A stretch of DNA of 64,000 nucleotides, taken from Pectinophora gossypiella (Eukaryota; Arthropoda; Insecta; Lepidoptera; Gelechiidae). A model generated the notes under the pieces. It was not told the origin of the DNA. It saw only the letters and a list, made by a program, of their open reading frames with translations, and searched no databases. Each line of letters starts with the position of its first letter. Positions within the stretch are counted from its first letter, which is position 1. The DNA lies in the NCBI RefSeq assembly GCF_024362695.1, contig NC_065433.1:25515700-25579699 (forward strand), written 5' to 3'. A program made the position numbers and the translations under genes. Below are positions 55,483-64,000 of the stretch, in pieces.

Positions 55483-55847
55483 AGATGGCGCTGTACAATG
55501 TTGCCTTTGCGCAACCTAATTTCATTGATAATAGACATATACATCTTTTATCTCTGTTTTTAGATATAAATTATGACCCTTGTTATTACACCAAGGCACC
55601 ATCTTCGGCCCATTATTCTAATTAAGATAAAAATAAGCCATATAGGTAGCAACATATTTATATTCTCATATCTGATCCAAATTACACGCAACAATTATTT
55701 TCATATAAAGGTGAATATCAAAATGTCAAGTTTGGTGGCGAACTTTCATATTATTTTTTCGTGAAAAATTGGGTTCCGACATCCTTTCGGATCCTTTTGG
55801 ATCCTTTTTACCGACTTCAAAAAAGGAGGAGGTTCTCAATTCGACCG

Positions 55848-55898
<51 letters not shown>

Positions 55899-56057
55899 CT
55901 TGTCGGAACCCAATTTTTCACGAAACGAGTTCGCCACCAAACTTGTCACATTTTGATATTCACCCATATGGCTCTGCCATTACTTACATAATATTTTTGA
56001 ATAATTATGTACCCGACCCGATGGTAATTATCACGTTTAATCTGTACAGCGCCATCT
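55483..56057. repeat. Large inverted repeat with a 47-T tract
   Basis: Outer 15-bp inverted ends (AGATGGCGCTGTACA at 55483-55497, complement at 56043-56057). Inner arms 55710-55780 and 55902-55965 pair over GGTGAATATCAAAATGT, GTTTGGTGGCGAAC and TTTCGTGAAAAATTGGGTTC. Between them are CCGACTTCAAAAAAGGAGGA and T(47) at 55852-55898. MITE-like, non-coding. The exact T count is prone to sequencing error. Confidence 0.75.
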
Positions 56058-56752
56058 ATATTTTTTGGGGAAAGTAGTCTCATTGCAATTTAAAAATTAA
56101 ATTCAATATCAAATCTCAATATGGTTAATGAAGGTCATATGCACCTGTTACTAAACGATTCGTCATATCCATATCATCGACAATACTACTACGTATAGGT
56201 TATCTGCCCCGTATCAATATGAGTTTGATTTACCTCACCCCTCCAAGGGGTGGCCCCCTTGGAGGGGGCCTTTACGTCTACTTAACTCATTGACAGTCCC
56301 AGTGATCCATATACGGGTCACTAAGAAACGACCAGGGGCCTGTTTCATAAAACTTACAATTGTAAATTATAAAGACAATTTGATGTACATTGCGGGGTGT
56401 GTGATCACAAATATTTTGCAGTTTCAAGTTAGCTACGTAATGAACAAACATTGTCGTTGTAATTTACAATAGTAAGTTTTATGAAATAAGTAGGCCCCAG
56501 GTAGCACGCATGGGGTAAAGCCGCACACGGTAAGTACGAGATTTTTGTATGGATGTCCGTGTGATCTTAAAAGCGCAAAATTCCCAAGTCTGTGATCGCA
56601 AATGTCTTTTTCAAAAGGATAGTTCATCAGATTATTTGTCTGCTAGTATAACTAGGGTAGGTAATTTCGGCGATGGGATAATAATCCGTTATAATGACAT
56701 TAATTATTCATTATAATAAAAAGAGTGGCTGCAAATTGTTTTATTGATAATC

Positions 56753-57056
56753 TGGTGCTAATTCCTGTAAATACCATCTAATTTTATTTTAAGTTATATC
56801 TGTTCTTTTCTTATCCGCCGAAAAGGAAAGGGACGGGTAATCGACAAGCATAAAATTTATGGAACACACGTCAATTTTAAGCACAAATCTAAACCGTCTA
56901 AAAATTTTACGTCAGTCAATAACCCGACACATTAATTTACTCATTCTTCCTAAAATTAAGAGCTGTGAATCATCCGTCCCTTTCCTTTTCGACGGATACG
57001 AAAATGACGGATATAACCTAAAATAAAATTAGGCGGTGTCTGCAGGAATCGGGGCC
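56753..57056. repeat. MITE with TGGYSCYRATTCCTG ends, copy 1
   Basis: Inverted ends of about 85 bp: TGGTGCTAATTCCTGTAAAT at the left, and the complement of GGCCCCGATTCCTGCAGACA at the right, followed inward by TAATTTTATTTTAAGTTATA. The interior carries ACACACGTCAATTTTAAGCA. No coding potential. Confidence 0.8.
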
Positions 57057-57939
57057 TCTGTGGATCTAACCCAATTTTTATGTTTGTTATTTGAGCAATA
57101 GGGTAGTTTCCAACTAGTCAAATCAATTACTTTTACAAACTTCAAAACACGAAATTACAATGGAATCATTCTTATTCGTTGGAATCATTATTTAAAAAGC
57201 AACCAGTGACGTCATAGAAAAACGTGACAAAATGTCTCACTTATACATTTTTCTTCATAAAAAAAAAAGAAAACATTTTTTGTCACTTTTAGATCTGTCT
57301 TTGTTTAGTAATCAGAATTTAATAATTTATCTTTGTGGTATGTGTTGTTGGCGGTAAAAAAGGTTAAATAAAAATGCATGAGTAACCAATCAGATAGTTT
57401 ATTTCGATTAACGTTTTCATTATTACAAAAATAATATTATCTACATTATTTTGTACACAGATAGAGCCTCGGCAATATTTTATCGGTTCGCAATACGTGT
57501 AAATAACCTGTGATAGTAGTGTTTGTTGTAAAAGTATAAAAATGCATAAAACACGTGGACGGTTGCGGGTAAACATTACATTACGTATATATTGCACTCT
57601 TAAATGAAAACATACTTAAAAATATAATAACTTACAATGGAAAATTAATCGGGGAATCCATTATTTTAATTTGTGTGATCAATAGATTTAATATACCGTA
57701 CAGATCGGCGATGCAAGAGACAGAGCGATGCAAAAGAGTATGTTAAAGCGAGATAGGTAAACGAAACCATATCACTTTCTTTTGCAAAATTAAAATAAGA
57801 AATTTTTGTTTTGGTATTTAGTAGACTGGATTAATTTTGGTTACGTGCGTGCAGCGCTCGCAAAATAACTTACATGCATTTTTATTTTACACGTGGACCA
57901 TTGACTATCTAAATGTAATGTTTAGACATAACATCAATA

Positions 57940-58025
57940 GCCTACGTCTACGTCACTGCTGGGTAGAGTCCCCCTCAATTAACTTGAGGAGGCACAGAGC
58001 ATACTCCCCACGCTGTTCCAATGTT
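57940..58025 (+). repeat. SINE-like repeat fragment (CACTGCTGGG family)
   Basis: CACTGCTGGGTAGAGTCCCC, then GCATACTCCCCACGCTGTTC. Same family as 10530-10685. Confidence 0.6.
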
Positions 58026-59252
58026 TTAGAACTATTCAAAACTTTAGAGCGTTAAGGAGTGTAAAAAGTTATCGTTTTTTAATTATATAAACGCTCTTCA
58101 TACATATGGATTAATTTTATTTATTCATAGCCGATCTATGCGCTAGTATATTAAATCTATTGGGTGATAGATATGTTTTTGCTTTTTATAACGTCGGCTC
58201 ACTCACCAGAGCGTACAATAAATATCAAATGACAAATGAGAGTAAAGTCAAAATCACGAGAGATGTCAATTTTGACAGCTCTCAGATTCATAGTAAATGG
58301 AACCATAATAAGAAAACGAAATAGACTTCTCTCGTGAGTTTTACTTTAGTGTTATTTTTATGACCGTAAACATCTACCCTTTAGATACTATCGGAACATA
58401 GGTACAGTTACAAACATTAATATGTATAATCTATATTATGTTGTTGTAAAAGCCCGACGTACGGTAATTTTAGATTATTGAAAAACATAAATAAATAAAA
58501 ATAAATAAATAAAACAATTCGAACTTTGACCAGTTACTAGGTAAATCTTAAGACTTATTTTGGGCTTTTACAGTAACATACACACTTTAGTATTATATCA
58601 CATCAACTATTTTGACAAATTTAACTGTAAGTCTCACTAAATAACAAATACGTTAGTGCGACAGGGTAAAGTGGGTGCATGATATTGCTCAAGGCTGAAA
58701 ATTGTGTATGAACATTATGAACAACCTAATTCATTTAACACTATGTTAATAATGGATATTGAGACTTGTAAAATGTTCTTTAAGTATATAAACTGCACTT
58801 TTAAGTAAACAAAAACATAAGCACGTTTAAAAACCTGTAAGTAACATAATATCACGCTGTCTTTCTTACAGGGTAAGCAATAAGATGTGGTATAGAACTT
58901 GCTATTATTTCGATGGTTCATATTCTAATATTCTTTTGACTCTGGTGTGTCGCTCGATGTTATACTATACGAATCAAATTTATATTCATAAGTTTATTTG
59001 TAAAATACATCACACGTTATTCAGGTAAAAAATATCATACAGAAAATTATAATCAGACAATACAAAATTTAATTACACTAACCCCGTTACTAATAAAAAT
59101 GCTGCATAAGCGTTGAACACGAGTTGTACATGCGAAGTTTTTGACAGCCAAGCAAAGTTCAATCGAAATATTTGTCAATGAGAGACTTTCTTGATCACAT
59201 AGGTCCCTGACATGACTTACGTAAAGACTTCGTACCGACTGACATCAGTAAG

Positions 59253-59538
59253 TAATAATTTATCTTAAGTGCATTATAGACGGCGATACAACGAAAGCTC
59301 GGTGAAGAGTGGGACCTCGCGACTACACTAATTGGGATATAGTTGTACCGGGACCAACGGCTTAACGTGCCTTCCGAAACAGGGATCATCTTACTTTTTG
59401 ACAATCAGGTGACCATCCTGTAATGTCGTACCCAAACTAGGGATTACAAATAGATTTTTGTGATATGTCCCCACGGGGGTTTGAACCCGGGACCTCCGGA
59501 TCGTGAGCTCATCGATCATCCACTGGGCCACAGAGGTC
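59253..59538 (-). repeat. tRNA-derived SINE
   Basis: Minus strand: head CCTCTGTGGCCCAGTGGATG with box-B-like GGTTCAAACCC, body with TGATCCCTGTTTCGGAAGGC, tail CTATAATGCACTTAAGATAA. The tail and GTCCCACTCTTCACCGAGC match the 9257-9586 copy. Confidence 0.8.
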
Positions 59539-59716
59539 ATCGGCAGCGTTATTTACGTTATACATTTCTTCTAGGGAACGTGGCCTGGGAAGTCCCTCAC
59601 AGGATTTAATTTTGTTTGGCTCTTGTTGTTTTTATTTATACTTACACGTGTGTTCAACGCTTGTGTATTTTTTATTAGTAATAGCAGTGACATCCTATAT
59701 ACAAATAGACTCACAT

Positions 59717-60094
59717 TGGCCCCGATTCCTGCAGACACCGCCTAATTTTATTTTAAGTTATATCCGTCATTTTCATATCCGTCGAAAAGGAAAGGGACGG
59801 ATGATACACAGCTCTTAATTTTAGGAAGAATGAGTCAATGAATGAATAACCCGGGCGAATCAAAAGGTACGTCGCTGGTATGCAATCCGTTTGACGTGCT
59901 GTCTACTTAACTGTGTCGGGTTATTGACGGATGTAAAATTTTTAGACGGTTGGTTTAGATTTGTGCTTAAAATTGACGTGTGTTCCATAAATTTTATGCT
60001 TGTCGATTACCCGTCCCTTTCCTTTTCGGCGGATAAGAAAATGACAGATATAACTTAAAATAAAATTAGATGGTATTTACAGGAATTAGCACCA
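59717..60094. repeat. MITE with TGGYSCYRATTCCTG ends, copy 2
   Basis: Left end TGGCCCCGATTCCTGCAGAC, right end complement TGGTGCTAATTCCTGTAAAT. The interior has GTTTGACGTGCTGTC and GGGTTATTGACGGATGTAAA. Opposite orientation to copy 1. Confidence 0.85.
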
Positions 60095-60235
60095 TTAGCT
60101 TATTAGTTTTTCCTAAAAAAGCGTCCGAATGCGTTTACATTAAGCTACGTAAATAGTATAAGTTAGTTTCCTCAAATTAACATGTTACGGCTGTTCAAAT
60201 AAACTACAATATCGGTTGTGCAGCTTTTTGATCCA

Positions 60236-60545
60236 TAGTAGCCCAGTTGGTAGAACGCTTGCCTCTCACTTTTAATCCAGCACAAGCCTAAACCAGTGAT
60301 TGTCGAATTTGACTTCGAATTCATGTTTGGAACATAAATGATTATCACGTGCTCAGCGGCGAAGGAAAACGTGAGGGCAAACACATTCCCGAATGTGACC
60401 TAACCAGTATTGGGCTGGTTTTCCCTTCGCGGATTGGAATGTCAGACAGGCAGTAGTTTCTGTAAAGAACCGGACCTGTCAAATCTTCAGGTTAGGTAAG
60501 CGGACCCCGTGAAAAACGGGATAATACTAGGGAGATGATGATGAT
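60236..60545 (+). repeat. tRNA-like SINE with GAT-rich tail
   Basis: Begins with a tRNA-like TAGCCCAGTTGGTAGAACGC (box A), continues with TGTCAGACAGGCAGTAGTTT and ACCGGACCTGTCAAATCTTC, and ends GATGATGATGATCGAT. A truncated copy lies at 44437-44790. Confidence 0.8.
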
Positions 60546-60661
60546 CGATTGTACAGCTTTATCTGCTCGTGACTTTGCAATAAATGAATGATTATGAATA
60601 CTGTGTCGTTAAACACCGTCGCTTGTGACAAGATTCGCCGCGGACACTTTTTTACAGAGAA

Positions 60662-61019
60662 TGGTGCTAATTCGTGCAGACGCCATCTAATTTTATTTAA
60701 AGTTATACCTGTCATTTTCTTATCCACTGGAACAGAAAGGGACGGGTAATCGACAGGCATAAAGACACGTCAATTTTAAACAGCAATCTAAAACAACCGT
60801 CTAAAAACTTTACATCCGCCAATAACCCGGCAGAGTTAAGTAGACAGCACGTCAAACGGATTGCCTACCAACGAGATGCGTATTTTATTCGCCCGGGTTA
60901 TTCATTCGTTTTAAAATTGACTTGTTGACTATTATCCGTCCTTTTCCTTTTCGGCGGATAAGAAAATGACGGGTATAACTTAAAATAAAGTTAGGACTTG
61001 TCTGCAGGAATCGGGGCCA
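60662..61019. repeat. MITE with TGGYSCYRATTCCTG ends, copy 3
   Basis: Starts TGGTGCTAATTCGTGCAGAC and ends GTCTGCAGGAATCGGGGCCA. It lies about 570 bp from copy 2, in the opposite orientation. Confidence 0.85.
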
Positions 61020-63382
61020 TTGATTGTCTATTTGTTATACGAGGTCTATTAATAATAGGGTATTATAGCTGCATGCACACAAACCTCAGACAATATATTG
61101 AAAGATTGATCATACATTGCCAAGATCACGATGGATAAAATTGCGTGTATATAAAAATAACCTATTATTTTCAATTTATCTCTCTATACACCGGCACATT
61201 CCATAAGCACACAATAATGTAATATATTATTTCTACATAAAAAGTAATTGTGGTCAAGTGGTAAGGATATTTGATATTATTTCGATAACTATACATGCCT
61301 TTCTATAGAAATTCACGTAGCAATTTGTCGGTAAATCATATCAGATCTTTGGCTACTAATATTGCATTTTTTTTTGTTACCATCCGTCGTTGTGACACAA
61401 ATTTTAGAATTGTTATCTGTACACGCCACCAATAGCGTTGTGACTTGTGACATGGCGTTCGTTGTAAATTGGTCTTATTGCTTTTGTAAAATTATTTACT
61501 TAGAATATTCATTATTTCATAACATTTCATTAAGCAATACCAGTAGATTTAAGAGAATTTCTAAATAGTATAAAGTAGCTACAATTCTACGGCAGATTTG
61601 GTACTTGTTTAGCTGGTTGCTTTGTCCGTTGGGTTCCAAAGGAATGAGGATGGCATCGGGGACATCAGTGACGTTATTCTTAAAATTAAATATTTCATAT
61701 TTCATACGTTGCAGCTATTGAAGTGTGAATAAACAATTGATATCTTTTTGAAGTTAGTACTGGCCGTCTCGTCCTTACCCAGTCATTGGAAGACATTAAA
61801 GACCAAAGAATGGTTACGGCGACCGAAAAAGATTTAGTTCTTGCGCTCTAGCATGGTGCGTATGACAGCAGGACAGAAATATAGAGTACAGCCTAGTGCG
61901 AAAGAGACAGGCAAAGAAAATAAAATTCACAGTAGGGCTAACATGTGCAACGTGATAAAATTTTGTCACGGTCAATTTATCGAGATACAATTTATATGAT
62001 ATAATTATGTCGTTTTGTCGATTGGTGCCAATGAACCCAAATAAGTCACGACGTCCTGTCAAAATACAAACAAAATCACGTGGCACACATGTTAGTGAAA
62101 AAAACCACTTATCCTATTTGACAATATTTATAAAATCGATGATAATTTTATCAAGGTGCGCATGTTAGCCCCGCTGAGAGCTAGGTCAGCTCCTACGCAC
62201 CATGCTGTAACGCACAAGGCATAGGTACAAGGTGACGTCATCCGCGCTGCCATCCTCATCGACACCACCCGCTTCGTTAAAGTCAAAAATCTAATTTAGC
62301 TACCGCCAACTAATCTCCTTTCGAGAAATAATCTTCGATCGAACATGACTAAAACTTAAATCTATATTTTCGAACATTCGCAATTCGTTTTATTTATCTA
62401 TTTTTTCTAATTCTGACTAATATTTACGCCAAGAGGTTACGCCGTCCCTTTCATTACAAATGATCAGACTAGATACGAAAGGCACGAAACTCACAACGAA
62501 ATATATTATAAATACAATAAAACCTATACGTATTATGACGTCACATATTGCTAAAACAAATACTGATATTTGGTTTCTAGAATACTATAAAATGAGATAT
62601 TATTGTAAAAGAGTTAAAATTTCTTAATTTATAGGATTATTTTCAATTACGCTAAAATAAAGTTACCGAAAATTGAAATCGTTTCGCACAACGTATGATA
62701 AATCCAAGATCATTATTGCGTGTATAGTTTCACGTATTATGCTTAAAATGCTTATGTCCCATACAAGAACGAGAGAATATAAAACAAATCAATTAACACA
62801 TTTTACTACAGCAAAGATGCCACGAGTACGTTCTCAGTTCTCCTAATTTTAATGTTAATGAGCAATAGAGCGTTTTCACGCGAAATAAAATGCATATAGT
62901 TTACAATTATATAAAATTTAAGAATTACATAGATTTATTATTAATTACGAAATGTAATCCACAACGTCGAATCATAACATTTCTCTAAACTCTAAAGATA
63001 AAGCGACGATAAAAATTAACTCTATTTGAATTCTATAACGTATGACACATAGATATAGGGACAGTAACCTCTTGAGCGTCGTCTATTAACTAAGTTCGTT
63101 TAAAAAAATATTCTATGACTAAAACTATTGTAACATTATATAAATGAATATCAATATAGTATTTGAGAGCATTGTAATTAGTATTTTAGTAGGATGGTTT
63201 GGATTCCAATTCCGCACACGTGAATATGGAAGTGGAAATTCCAATCTGAAATCAGAAAGATATTAATAATGATGATACATACCAAGGTATAAAAAGACAA
63301 GGTATTCCCGTACATTTTTAGCAATGTTGTCATCAAAGTGTTACCGTAATTGCTATCTCCAACAAAGTTAGGACTTACATAA

Positions 63383-63427
63383 CATAACACAGACAGCTTA
63401 CATACGTCCCACTGCTGGGCACAGGCC
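63383..63427 (+). repeat. SINE-like fragment (CCCACTGCTGGGCACAGGCC)
   Basis: Short fragment of the 10530-10685 family. Confidence 0.6.
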
Positions 63428-63723
63428 AAATGTTATTCATTAAAATTAAATAAATAACGTTACCGTCTCTCTATAAGCAAGTTTCTGATTGAAATACCAA
63501 AAATGTTCCGAAAATAAATTACAATCATTAATCGGTGGATAATTTATTGCACCTATAATGTTGTTACATAAAGCTTGCTTTGATAACGAAAGTTATCAAG
63601 TTGTCACTAAAGAGAATACCAGTTCTCGACGCACGGCACCCGCGCCGCGCGCGGCTCTAATATATATCGAGGGGTTTGACCAATTAGCCGTACGACGTCT
63701 ACCCTCGTAGACACATTTGCCGC

Positions 63724-63990
63724 GGCTGGTGGTTGCGCGATTGTCGTGCAGAGCCTGCTGGCGTATCCTGCTGGCGTATCTAGACCGACAATCGGAACCA
63801 ACGGCAAATCCTATAAAAACGCCATTTTTGATAGCTGTTATAAATTGAGAGTGTGTGAAGATGGTACACGTCGCCAACACCCTCCTTTCAATGGTGCCGA
63901 TTCGGGCAACCACCAACTTAATTTTAACCTAATTTGTTTGACAGGTCTAAATGTAGCCCTATCTCTTCCTTGCAGTTACTGTAAGTGAGG
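63724..63990. repeat. Interspersed repeat near the right edge
   Basis: GACCGACAATCGGAACCAAC, CACCCTCCTTTCAATGGTGC, GATTCGGGCAACCACCAACT and GCAGTTACTGTAAGTGAGGG. Part of it resembles 8640-8700. I recognise it as a dispersed lepidopteran sequence; the open frames across it are not genes. Confidence 0.5.
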
Positions 63991-64000
63991 GACAGCACTA

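Larger units (their letters stand above)
53293..64000. other. Repeat-rich intergenic DNA
   Basis: No convincing gene. Contains the repeats listed separately (53844-53980, 54600-54740, 54775-55100, 55483-56057, 56753-57056, 57940-58025, 59253-59538, 59717-60094, 60236-60545, 60662-61019, 63383-63427, 63724-63990) separated by AT-rich DNA. A GC-richer patch at 62160-62300 is described as a finding. Confidence 0.5.

Noticed and set aside
63596..63988. Open frames of 66-106 codons on both strands near the right edge
   Set aside because: They lie across an interspersed repeat and show no domain or splice context.

Overview
The window looks like nuclear genomic DNA of a lepidopteran (moth or butterfly). 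The basis is an AT-rich background, introns with GT..AG borders, a metazoan kinase gene split into ten exons, and dense interspersed repeats of types that recur in lepidopteran genomes: tRNA-derived SINEs, LINE 3' ends, an RTE-type retrotransposon, a Tc1 element, hAT-like and palindromic MITEs, and Helitron-like repeats carrying (TCTG)n. Assignment to Lepidoptera is by recognition of these repeats and is an inference; no species can be named.

Left half (6.36-30.06 kb). One gene on the minus strand fills this region: a type II phosphatidylinositol 4-kinase (PI4K2). I rebuilt ten coding exons that join in frame into 446 codons plus a stop. The last exon (6360-6447) is only 88 bp, and a TAG stop at its upstream neighbour's splice donor would hide it. 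The nine introns are packed with repeats; two of them (a young SINE and a LINE remnant) lie within about 10-25 bp of splice donors. To the left of the gene (1-6.3 kb) there is only repeat-rich DNA with one intact-looking Tc1-like transposon (3612-5251).

Middle (30.1-36.2 kb). The presumed PI4K2 promoter region is followed by a 5'-truncated RTE-like retrotransposon with a premature stop, SINEs, and a small exon-like coiled-coil remnant.

Right-centre (36.2-53.2 kb). This is a cluster of seven genes for secreted proteins. One is a two-exon gene with a Kazal-like domain. Four are compact, apparently intronless genes on the minus strand (37.3, 40.7, 45.4 and 51.4 kb) whose proteins have signal peptides, are otherwise low-complexity (Asp/Glu, His, Gly, Lys), and share one conserved aromatic and charged motif around HKDEY/F; two of them also share an N-terminal GYIY..DN.GPAS motif. 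Two unrelated-looking secreted proteins (47.1 and 49.8 kb) sit in the same cluster as a divergent pair. TATA boxes precede most of these genes. The family resembles an insect domain of unknown function (I think DUF4779) and is the best candidate here for a poorly described system; an extracellular-matrix, cuticle or secretion role is inference only.

Right end (53.3-64 kb). I see no convincing gene. The stretch holds several palindromic MITEs, SINEs, a 47-T tract inside a large inverted repeat, and a small GC-rich patch near 62.2 kb that could be coding.
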